Positions 50,756 through 58,167 of a DNA stretch of 64,000 nucleotides are shown one piece after another. The notes under the pieces are model-generated. The model did not search any database. It was not told where the DNA came from and was given only the letters and a program-made list of their open reading frames with translations. Origin of the DNA: Pseudomonadota bacterium (GTDB taxonomy: Bacteria > Pseudomonadota > Alphaproteobacteria > Rhizobiales > Beijerinckiaceae). The position numbers and the translations under genes were made by a program. The first letter of the stretch is position 1. Every line of letters begins with the position of its first letter. The stretch is from NCBI GenBank assembly GCA_021781815.1, contig JAJXWB010000015.1:1-64000 (forward strand). Direction: 5' to 3'.

Positions 50756-51161
50756 GCCCAGGAAGACGCCGACGGGCGACTACGAAGTCGGCTACGCCCG
50801 GCCGCCGCAACACTCGCAGTTCAAGCCCGGCAACCCAGGCAATCCGAATGGACGGCGCAAGGCGCAGCCGACGCTCCAGGAGATCGTTCTGCGCGACGCT
50901 GCACGCTCGGTCCGAATCCAGGTGGGCGACAAGATCGAGACGGTCGCAAACATCGAATCGATCGTTCGCAGGCTTGGCAAAGAGGCGCGGTCGGGCGACC
51001 AACGCGCGCGGCGCTTATATATCGATCTGTATCTGCGACTTGGCTCGCCAAACGATGCGGCGGTCGCGGACGACTACTTGAAGGCGGCCGATATGGAGAT
51101 CCCGGACGACGACGTCGTCCGGCGCATGCTGTCCCGCTTCCACCACCTGCGGTCGGAGTGA
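50742..51161 (+). CDS. DUF5681-family protein (139 aa)
   Basis: From ATG 50742, which has GGGAGG upstream and lies inside the end of the methylase gene. The basic N terminus has the DUF5681 signature SQFKPGNPGNPNGRRKAQPT, and a helical C-terminal part (IVRRLGKEARSGDQRARRLY, ending DDDVVRRMLSRFHHLRSE) follows. It is always found close to terminase large subunit genes, so a small-terminase or DNA-binding adaptor role is likely, but this is inference. The Gly/Asn/Pro-rich motif looks like a flexible DNA- or RNA-binding tail. The terminase gene starts 10 bases after its stop. Confidence 0.85.
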   Translation: MKPDKPRKTPTGDYEVGYARPPQHSQFKPGNPGNPNGRRKAQPTLQEIVLRDAARSVRIQVGDKIETVANIESIVRRLGKEARSGDQRARRLYIDLYLRLGSPNDAAVADDYLKAADMEIPDDDVVRRMLSRFHHLRSE

Positions 51162-51171
51162 GGGGAGAGCC

Positions 51172-52686
51172 TTGAACGCTCCAGATCGCAATTCACCTGT
51201 AGGCGTCGAACGGGCCGTCCGCCCGGACGACGCTGTGAGCGCGCGCGATGCGCTGATCGGCTTCGCGCGCGCCGATTTTTGGTGCTTCGTCGAACTGGTG
51301 TTTTCGGTCCTGCACCCCGGCAAGAAGATTATATTCGCCCAATATCTCGAATTCATCGCATCCGTATTGATGCACGTCGAAGATGGAAAATATCGCCGCG
51401 TCCTCATCAATCTGCCGCCACGGCACATGAAATCGATTCTGACTTCGGTTCTCTATCCGGCCTGGCGCCTGGGCCGCGACCCGACCACCAAGTTCATCTG
51501 CATCTCCTATAGCGACGACCTCGCGCACGACCTGTCGAGCCTGACCCGCACCGTTATGCGCTCGGCGCTGTACCGGACGATCTTTCCGAATGTTCGGCTC
51601 GACAAGTCGGCCGTCGACTACATCCGAACGCCTCAGGGCGGTTATCGGTACGCAACCGCGGTCGGAAGCCACGTTACCGGCTTCGGCGCGGACGAGATCA
51701 TCATCGACGATCCGATCCAGCCCGAGGACGCGACCTCCGAAATCGCCAAGCGGAACTTTCGATCGTGGCTCGCGAGCTCGGTCCTCACGCGGTTCAACGA
51801 CCCGAACCGCGGCGCCCTGATCCTGGTCATGCATCGCCTGGCGCCGGACGATCCGGCCGCGGATATGGAGTCGACCGCCGATCGAATCGTCAGGTTGCCG
51901 CTCGTCGCCGAGCAGCGCGAGAAGATCACCTGGAACGGCCGTGTAATCTTCGAACGTAACCCTGGAGATCCGCTCAACCCGGGCATCCTGGACCTGGAGT
52001 CGATCGACAAGATCAAGGGCAGCATTCCCCCTCACGTCTTTGCATCGCAATATCAGCAGCGCCCGACCATCGGCGGTTCGGGCATGCTCTCGATAGACAA
52101 GTGGCGGCGCTACGACCCGGCGAAGCCGCCGAAATTCGAATTGCTCATTCATTCCTGGGACATCGGCGCCACGACCACCGGCAACGCGAGCGTCTGCACG
52201 ACGTGGGGGCTCGCCAGGAATGAGGAAGGGCGGGACGCCGTCTATCTGGTCAACGTCCAGCGCGTACGGCTGGAGCTGCCTGAGGTTCTCGCGGCCATCA
52301 AGGCGGCGAACCTGCGAGACAAACCATCTCTCATCATCGTCGACGAGCGTGGCGTCGGCCTGGGCGTCTATCAGCAACTACGCCGCGATGGCTTTCGGCA
52401 CGTCGAAGGCTCGACGGCGACATCCGACGTTCTCGAGCGCGAGGGTCAGCCGGGCGCCAAGCCCAGCGTGTCCAAGATTGATCGCTTCGGCAGGGCCGCC
52501 CTGCAGATCGGAGACGGTCGGGTTCTGATTCCCACGCATGCGCCGTACCTCGACCCCTTCCTCAACGAAATCGCGGGATTCCCGAATATCGCCGACAAGG
52601 ATCAGGTCGACAGCATGACGCAGCTCGTCGGCGTGCTCGATCGCGCAATCCAAATCGCGAGGCGCAATAAAGATCGGGGATGCTAA
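51172..52686 (+). CDS. Phage-type terminase large subunit (504 aa)
   Basis: Starts at TTG 51172 (AGGGGAGAG upstream). The ATPase domain shows a Walker A-like loop in LINLPPRHMKSILTSVLYP (about residues 78-96) and Walker B in FGADEIIIDDPI (about 171-182). The nuclease domain begins SWDIGATTTGNASVC (catalytic D330), followed by LIIVDERGVGLGVYQQLRRD, with a last Asp region near KDQVDSMTQL. Both active sites look intact. Terminases cut and pump phage DNA into capsids, but there is no portal, capsid, integrase or lysis gene nearby. It ends 270 bases from the convergent thiO. Confidence 0.93.
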   Translation: MNAPDRNSPVGVERAVRPDDAVSARDALIGFARADFWCFVELVFSVLHPGKKIIFAQYLEFIASVLMHVEDGKYRRVLINLPPRHMKSILTSVLYPAWRLGRDPTTKFICISYSDDLAHDLSSLTRTVMRSALYRTIFPNVRLDKSAVDYIRTPQGGYRYATAVGSHVTGFGADEIIIDDPIQPEDATSEIAKRNFRSWLASSVLTRFNDPNRGALILVMHRLAPDDPAADMESTADRIVRLPLVAEQREKITWNGRVIFERNPGDPLNPGILDLESIDKIKGSIPPHVFASQYQQRPTIGGSGMLSIDKWRRYDPAKPPKFELLIHSWDIGATTTGNASVCTTWGLARNEEGRDAVYLVNVQRVRLELPEVLAAIKAANLRDKPSLIIVDERGVGLGVYQQLRRDGFRHVEGSTATSDVLEREGQPGAKPSVSKIDRFGRAALQIGDGRVLIPTHAPYLDPFLNEIAGFPNIADKDQVDSMTQLVGVLDRAIQIARRNKDRGC

Positions 52687-52954
52687 ACAACAGCGTTCGC
52701 TCGTAGCTCCCATGACGTCGACGCTCCAGTCGTTCGCCATACCGCCGATTGGATGGGATGCCCGTCGACCGAGTTAATCCTGACGAATTTCCGGAATGGT
52801 CGCCCGCACCGTCGATTCTTCGATGCGCTCCTCGTCGCCACCGCCCAAATCCGCGGCCACGCCCTGCAGACGCTCTACGAGACGCCCAACTGCTGGACCG
52901 AATACGAGAGCGCTTGAACCGCGTAGCGTCCGGCGCGAAGCGAACCCGGCCGCC
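52687..52954. other. Junction between terminase and thiO, no gene seen
   Basis: 268 bases. The terminase frame is open for 77 codons beyond its TAA (to 52917), reading text such as FFDALLVATAQIRGHALQTL, without a start or recognisable domain. No ThiS- or ThiG-like sequence was found on the minus strand. Confidence 0.5.
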
Positions 52955-53974
52955 TTACGCCCAGACGACATCGCCGAGCCGTTCAAGCCGAACGTGAGCG
53001 ATACGTGGATCCGCGACATTGCCCTGCGCCAGATCGGCTGCCGCGCGCGCCAACGACGGGGCGACCAAGAAGCCATGCCGATAGAGGCCATTGATGTACA
53101 GGGTGCGGCCGCGCCGCTCGACGCGGGGTAGGTTGTCGCGGAACGCGGGCCGCAGTCCCGATCCCATTTCCGCGACTTCGGCCTCGGCGAACGATGGATG
53201 CAGTGTATAGGCGGCGCCAAGAAGCTCGGCGACCGAGCGCGCGCTGATGCGCGTCGGCTCCTCGTTTTCGATAGAGGTCGCGCCGATCATGAAGCGGCGG
53301 TCGTGGCGAGGCACAACATAGACCGGCGTTCTCGGATGAAGCATACGGATCGCTCGTTCGAACGATATCTCGCCGGTTTCGAGCACGAGCATTTCGCCCT
53401 TGACGCCGCGCAGCCCATCGAGCGTGTCGCGCGCCGCAAAGCCGCGACAGTCGACGGTCCATTCGACATTGTCGGCGAGCGAGGCCGCGTCGGTCGAGAA
53501 ACGCAAGGTCACGTTATCGAGTGCAGCAAGGCGTTCGGTCACAGACTCCAGCGCCTTGCGCGGGTCGAGATGCGCCTCGGACGCAAAATACAGCGCTCGC
53601 GAAAACCGCCCGGCGAGATCAGGCTCGAGAGCTGCGATGCGGTTTGCGCCAATATCCTCGAAATCGCGCGTCCGCTTGGCGAACCGCGTCAACTCGGCCT
53701 GGTCGCGCGGCGGCGCGACGACAAGGCTGCCGGTCCGCCATGCCACGGGTATGCTGCGGGTCCAGTAGTCCAGGGCTTCGAGACCGAGTTCTGCGACCAG
53801 CGGCTCCGCCGTCTCCATCTCACACCAGGGGGAGATCATGCCGCCGGCGTACCACGAGCAGCCCATGCCCGGTCCGCTTTCGCGTTCGACGAGTTCGACC
53901 TGATGCCCACGTTTGCCAAATTCGAGCGCCGCGGTGAGCCCCGCGACGCCAGCGCCAATAACCCGTATCCGCAT
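52955..53974 (-). CDS. thiO: Glycine oxidase ThiO
   Basis: A 339-residue FAD-dependent amine oxidase that makes iminoglycine for the thiazole half of thiamine. The N-terminal FAD motif MRIRVIGAGVAGLTAALEFG and GMGCSWYAGGMISPWCE are characteristic of ThiO. The substrate-side region is RRFMIGATSIENEEPTRISA, and the C terminus has LYINGLYRHGFLVAPSLARA. A TPP riboswitch lies 74 bases upstream, confirming the thiamine link. Normally thiS, thiG and thiE follow thiO; here the strand runs straight into the 3' side of the phage-type terminase, so the rest of the operon is missing or relocated. Confidence 0.95.
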   Translation of the reverse strand: MRIRVIGAGVAGLTAALEFGKRGHQVELVERESGPGMGCSWYAGGMISPWCEMETAEPLVAELGLEALDYWTRSIPVAWRTGSLVVAPPRDQAELTRFAKRTRDFEDIGANRIAALEPDLAGRFSRALYFASEAHLDPRKALESVTERLAALDNVTLRFSTDAASLADNVEWTVDCRGFAARDTLDGLRGVKGEMLVLETGEISFERAIRMLHPRTPVYVVPRHDRRFMIGATSIENEEPTRISARSVAELLGAAYTLHPSFAEAEVAEMGSGLRPAFRDNLPRVERRGRTLYINGLYRHGFLVAPSLARAAADLAQGNVADPRIAHVRLERLGDVVWA

Positions 53975-54047
53975 GAAGTCCTCCCCCGGAGTTTCGCCGG
54001 CTCTGCATCCAGGGAGGAATAGGATTGTTCGCCCCGGGGCGAACCAG

Positions 54048-54154
54048 CCTTCCCTCCGCCAGTCCGAACTGGTTCAGGTTCAAGGGATCGCCGAGCCGCA
54101 GGAAATCGTCGTTACCGCGCCGTCAGCCTCTCAGCCCCCTGTCGGGGCTCTCCC
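54048..54154 (-). promoter_or_regulatory. TPP riboswitch controlling thiO
   Basis: On the minus strand the conserved elements appear in order: a GC stem followed by GGGGGCTGAGAGG (CTGAGA at 54134-54129), then CCCTTGAACCTGAACC (54086-54071), then GGACTGGCGGAGGGAAGG (ending 54048). This is the THI-box consensus. Ligand binding should reduce thiO expression. Confidence 0.96.
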
Positions 54155-54285
54155 AGGCACGATCATTCCCGCCTGCGCGCGCGAAATCATCAATTGCGGC
54201 AAAGTGTCGCATTGTTCGACTCGTAAGATTGAGTGAATGCGCGCAACGCATTCAACCGTTGCGCGCCTTCCTCGTCTCGATCGGT

Positions 54286-54582
54286 TCACATCAAACGGCC
54301 ACCTTGCGCTGCGCGTTGATCGTCGCGTAACTGCGCCAGAAGTTCGCCTTCGACGCCTTGGCGCCCCCAGCTGTCGAAATGGATGAGGGTGTCGAGCGGC
54401 AGACGCTCGCGCCATCCCGCCGCTTCCAACTCCGGCCGGCGGTGGTAGCCACTGACCTTGCCAACGCAGAGATAGGCGATCGGAACGATCCGTTTCGGGA
54501 TGTTCAGGATGCGCTGCACCGCCCCGTTGTCGAAAATGCTGACCCAACCCACGCAACTCCCATCGCCGCCTCCCCGAATCAC
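54286..54582 (-). pseudogene. bluB: bluB C-terminal fragment
   Basis: The 98-residue frame matches the C-terminal half of BluB (5,6-dimethylbenzimidazole synthase, for vitamin B12): VGWVSIFDNGAVQRILNIPK, IAYLCVGKVSGYHRRPELEA and PLDTLIHFDSWGRQGVEGEL. The N-terminal flavin-binding half is absent; upstream sequence is unrelated. It is a truncated, presumably non-functional remnant lying between the thiO riboswitch and other fragments. Confidence 0.85.
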
Positions 54583-54601
54583 ACGGAAAGGGAATCACGC
54601 C

Positions 54602-54838
54602 ACTGAGATATCTACAACTGTAGTACTAAATATCGACGTGGACGCGCGCATTGCCGCCAGTGCGTCGCCATTTCCGGACATCACGCAGGAAGCGCTTGCA
54701 ATGATGGTCGGCGTCACGCGGCAGACCGCCAGTAAGATACTCGGCGATTTCGAGCATAGAGAAATAATCCGATTAGGCTATCGGCGGATCGAAATTTTAA
54801 ACCGCGCTGCCATTCAGCGCATTGCCGTGAGCACCTAG
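54602..54838 (+). pseudogene. Crp/Fnr-type DNA-binding domain fragment
   Basis: The frame from about 54602 encodes a winged helix-turn-helix of the Crp/Fnr family: ITQEALAMMVGVTRQTASKI, then REIIRLGYRRIEILNRAAIQ. The cyclic-nucleotide-binding N-terminal domain is missing. The preceding in-frame part (54500-54601) is antisense to the bluB fragment. It is probably a decayed remnant, although a short DNA-binding peptide could still be made. Confidence 0.75.
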
Positions 54839-54961
54839 CAGGTGGGTCGCATTGTGCGGACAACCGGCAGCAGGCCATACAGTACCTGCCGCTTCGTTTC
54901 TAGTTCAGCGTCGACCTCAATGAACTAACGCAACAGGACCACTCAGTGGGGGCCAATCATC

Positions 54962-55513
54962 ATGCCGAAGTTGTTTGAACCACTCTCCCTCGCCCGCGGG
55001 CGCGCAATGTCCAACCGCTTCATGCTCGCGCCGCTGACCAATTCGCAGAGCCATGCCGACGGAACCATTTCCGACGACGAGTTCGACTGGCTCACCTACC
55101 AGGCCGAGGGCGGATTCGGACTGGTAATGACCTGCGCGGCGCACGTGCAGCGAGTCGGCCAGGGGTTTCCCGGCCAGCTCGGCGTTTTCTCCGACGCATT
55201 GCTGCCGGGCCTGACGCGGCTCGCCCGGGGCATCCGGGCGCAGGGCGCGCTTTCCTCGGTGCAGCTGCATCACGCAGGCATTCGCGCCCCGGCCAAACTT
55301 ATCGGTGGCGCGCCGCGCGGGCCGCCGGACGACGCGCAGACGGGCGCAATGGCGCTCAGCGAAGTCGAGATCGAACAGTTAATCGATGATTTTGTCGCCG
55401 CCGCCGTGCGTTGCGAGAAGGCCGGATTCGACGGCGTGGAGATACATGGGGCGCATGGATATATCCTGTGCGTAGGTCCGCTTGATGAAAATAGTTGTTG
55501 TCAGCTCTCATGA
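54962..55513 (+). pseudogene. Old-yellow-enzyme-type NADH:flavin oxidoreductase, truncated
   Basis: The 183-residue frame matches the N-terminal half of OYE-like FMN oxidoreductases: LFEPLSLARGRAMSNRFMLA, then APLTNSQSHADGTISDDEFD, LSSVQLHHAGIRAPAKLIGG and GFDGVEIHGAHGYIL. The similarity stops abruptly after HGAHGYIL (about 55466). A complete family member is about 350-370 residues long and would continue with its FMN-binding C half. The last 15 residues are unrelated. It ends 5 bases before the convergent ABC transporter gene, so the truncation likely marks a rearrangement point. Confidence 0.85.
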
Positions 55514-55518
55514 GCGCG

Positions 55519-57051
55519 CTAATGAATCGCCGCATACATAATTTTTTCCTCCGTCGCCTGCGCCGCGCTCATTTCCTCAGCGATGCGCCCGCCGCGCGCG
55601 ACCAAGATGCGATCTGAAATTGCGAGAATTTCGGGTAGATAGGACGAGATGACGATCACAGCCTTACCCTGGGCGGCAAGCGAGCGGATCGCTGCGTGAA
55701 TCTGCGGGATGGCGCCGACATCGACGCCGCGCGTCGGTTCGTCGAAGATGACGACCGACGGATCTTGCGCAAGTGACTTGGCGACCACTACCTTCTGCTG
55801 GTTGCCCCCAGAATATTCGATGATCTTGAGGCTGCGCTTGAGCGCGGAAATCGACAGCGCCTTGACCCAGCGATCCGAGACGACCTTGCGTTGTCGCGCC
55901 GAAAAGAGCGCGCGCTTGCCCTTGGGCGAAGCGAGATATCCGAGATAGATGTTGTCGTCCGCCGTCATCGTCTCGAAGAATCCGTCGAGCTTGCGATCCT
56001 CGGTGATGTAGACGATGCCGTCGCGCACCGCCTGGCGCGGCACGCGATAGCGGATCGGCTTTCCGTTCAGGTAAATCAGCCCGCCGCGCAGGAAGTTGCG
56101 CTTTCGCGCGCCACAAATGATGTGGGCGATTTCCGTGCGGCCGGAGCCGACGAGTCCGGCGACGCCCACGACTTCGCCCTCGTACACCGAGAACGACATG
56201 TTCTTGACGACGCTGCCCATGGTCACGTTTTCGACCGCCAAAACGCGGCGCCGGTCCTTCTTCGGCGCGACCACGTCTTCGGAGGCGCCGTCCGTCTCGA
56301 CTTCGCCATAGTGCGAGGTCGCGACATCGCGGCCGACCATCATGCGCACCACGGCCGGCCGGTCGAGCTCGGCGGCCGGGCCGGTATGCACGAGCTTGCC
56401 GTCGCGCAGCACGGTTATGCGGTCGGCGATATTCAACGCCTCCTCGATCGCATGCGAGATGAAGATGATCCCGACGCCCTGCGCACGAAGACTGCGGAGC
56501 AGATGGAACAGGTGCTGGATCTCCTCCGGCGTCAGGCTCGCCGTCGGTTCATCGAAGATGATCACGCGCGCTTTGTGGCGCACCGCACGCGCGATCTCGA
56601 CCATCTGCCGCTTGGCGGTCCCGAGCGTCTCGACCAGCGCCAGCGGCTCAACATTGAAGTTCAACGCCTGCTGCGATTGCTGCGCGGCGATGTTGATCTT
56701 GCGATAGACAGTGAACAGCTTCTCCATGCCGAGCTCGAGATTCTGCGCGACTGTCATCGACGGCACTAGGCTTGTCTCTTGGTAGACCATGGCCACGCCG
56801 CTCTTCAGCGCCTCTCCGGGGGACGCAAACGACACTTTCCGTCCACCCAGAAAATAGTCGCCCGACGACAGGAGTATCGCCCCGGAGATCGCCTTGCACA
56901 TGGTCGATTTTCCGGCGCCATTCTCGCCGAGTACCGCGTGGATCTCGCCGGGCAGCAGATCGAAGTCGACGCTGTCGATGGCGTGGATGCCGCCATAGAT
57001 CTTGCTGCCCGCAACAATGCGCAGAACCGGATCCGCTGGTTGGTGGTTCAT
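55519..57051 (-). CDS. CUT2-type sugar ABC transporter ATPase (two ABC domains)
   Basis: About 510 residues with two nucleotide-binding domains, as in MglA/RbsA/XylG. Domain 1 has Walker A GENGAGKST at 42-50, signature LGTAKRQMVEIARAV and Walker B RVIIFDEPTASL. Domain 2 has the Gly-rich GLVGSGRTEI, signature YSGGNQQKVVVAKSL and Walker B VVIFDEPTRGVDV. It couples ATP hydrolysis to import of a small carbohydrate-like solute. ATG 57051 has GGAG upstream; a GTG four codons earlier is less likely. It is the last gene of a five-gene minus-strand operon. Confidence 0.94.
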   Translation of the reverse strand: MNHQPADPVLRIVAGSKIYGGIHAIDSVDFDLLPGEIHAVLGENGAGKSTMCKAISGAILLSSGDYFLGGRKVSFASPGEALKSGVAMVYQETSLVPSMTVAQNLELGMEKLFTVYRKINIAAQQSQQALNFNVEPLALVETLGTAKRQMVEIARAVRHKARVIIFDEPTASLTPEEIQHLFHLLRSLRAQGVGIIFISHAIEEALNIADRITVLRDGKLVHTGPAAELDRPAVVRMMVGRDVATSHYGEVETDGASEDVVAPKKDRRRVLAVENVTMGSVVKNMSFSVYEGEVVGVAGLVGSGRTEIAHIICGARKRNFLRGGLIYLNGKPIRYRVPRQAVRDGIVYITEDRKLDGFFETMTADDNIYLGYLASPKGKRALFSARQRKVVSDRWVKALSISALKRSLKIIEYSGGNQQKVVVAKSLAQDPSVVIFDEPTRGVDVGAIPQIHAAIRSLAAQGKAVIVISSYLPEILAISDRILVARGGRIAEEMSAAQATEEKIMYAAIH

Positions 57052-57063
57052 CTTTCTCTCCAC

Positions 57064-58167
57064 TCAGCCATCGACCGGCAATGCGGCGATCTTGCCGTGA
57101 CCCTTCGAGACCGCGAGCGCGCGGCCGTCGCGTTCAACCACGCAGGTCACCCCATGGAATCGGCCGGACGCGCGGCTGTGGAAGCTTTCGACCGCATTGC
57201 CTAACGCATCGAGCCGCGCCACGAGGCCGTAGGAGCGCGGCGGCGCCCAAGGTTTCTGGATCCCGAGCTTCTTGATGCGGCCGATCTGCGTCGGTTCGCG
57301 CGGATCGAAACCATCGCCGAGCGAGGGGCCCGCCCAGAGATGCTGCGGAACCTCGTTCATCATGCGCGCGCGAAATTCGTGCTCGCGCAGGATGAATTCG
57401 GTCAACTGCGTGCGCAGGGCGAACAGGGCCAGCCAATAGCCGCCGTCCGAAGCGCGCGAGATGCGCGAAGGATAGCCGGCGAAGTTCTTGACCGCCACGC
57501 GCGGCTTGCCGCCGGCGCAATCAAATTTGCTTAGCCGGTGCGCCCAGGATTCGACGACATAAAGGCTCCTTTCGTCGTGAGTCACGACGATTCCAGCCGG
57601 CCAGTCGAGGTTGTCGGCGAGGACGCACGCGCCGCGCAAGTCGGCCCCGCAGGCGATTACCCGGCCTGACGGCGGACGCTTCTGCATGAGATCGGCCTGC
57701 CATTGTTCGAACGGATTATGACGCGATCCGTCGGTGAGATAGATCGTTCCCTCCACAGCGCAGGCGACCGCCGTTGGGCAGCGGACGGGATCTCCGTCGG
57801 GCTGCTCGAGCCAGCCCGCGACCGCGCCGTCCGCATCCACCGCGCAGACGCCGCGGCCCGAGACGCAGGCGAGCAAGCCGGTATGCGCCGACCACGCGAG
57901 CGCACCGACATTCGCATCAAATTCGGCCAGCACCTTGCGCTCTGAGAAATCGGGCGCAGCGCAGGCGAGGATCTGGAGGCCGGCCGAGACGTAGAGCACG
58001 CCGCGATCGTCGAAGACGAGCGCATCGGCCGATTTCAGCGTGTCGCCGAGCACGGGCGCGCGCTCCAGCCGTTCGTTCGGCGAAAACCCACCGTCGAGCA
58101 CGGGGATCGCGTGCACGTCCCGATCGGGGAAGAAGATGCGATCGACGATGTCACGCGCTAACGACAT
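57064..58167 (-). CDS. Strictosidine-synthase/SMP-30-like beta-propeller protein (367 aa)
   Basis: A soluble propeller related to the C-terminal half of the preceding fusion protein. It shows DALVFDDRGVLYVSAG, WPAGIVVTHDERSLYVVESW and YPSRISRASDGGYWLALFAL, the blade pattern of the strictosidine synthase-like/gluconolactonase superfamily. Such proteins hydrolyse lactones or bind small ligands with a central Ca2+. The start at 58167 overlaps the fusion gene's end by 17 bases, so the two are translated together. There is no signal peptide, so it should be cytosolic. It probably handles the solute imported by this ABC system, for example as a lactonase, but the catalytic residues could not be assigned by eye. 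Confidence 0.82.
   Translation of the reverse strand: MSLARDIVDRIFFPDRDVHAIPVLDGGFSPNERLERAPVLGDTLKSADALVFDDRGVLYVSAGLQILACAAPDFSERKVLAEFDANVGALAWSAHTGLLACVSGRGVCAVDADGAVAGWLEQPDGDPVRCPTAVACAVEGTIYLTDGSRHNPFEQWQADLMQKRPPSGRVIACGADLRGACVLADNLDWPAGIVVTHDERSLYVVESWAHRLSKFDCAGGKPRVAVKNFAGYPSRISRASDGGYWLALFALRTQLTEFILREHEFRARMMNEVPQHLWAGPSLGDGFDPREPTQIGRIKKLGIQKPWAPPRSYGLVARLDALGNAVESFHSRASGRFHGVTCVVERDGRALAVSKGHGKIAALPVDG

Noticed and set aside
49029-52686. Intact prophage
   Set aside because: Only a methylase, DUF5681 protein and terminase large subunit are present; no integrase, capsid, portal, tail or lysis gene and no attachment-site repeats found.
52687-52917. 77-codon extension of the terminase frame beyond its TAA
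   Set aside because: Open and somewhat protein-like, but without a start codon at its head or known domain; could be a remnant, not enough to call a gene.
52749-53131. Short plus-strand frames between terminase and thiO
   Set aside because: Mostly antisense to thiO, no motif.
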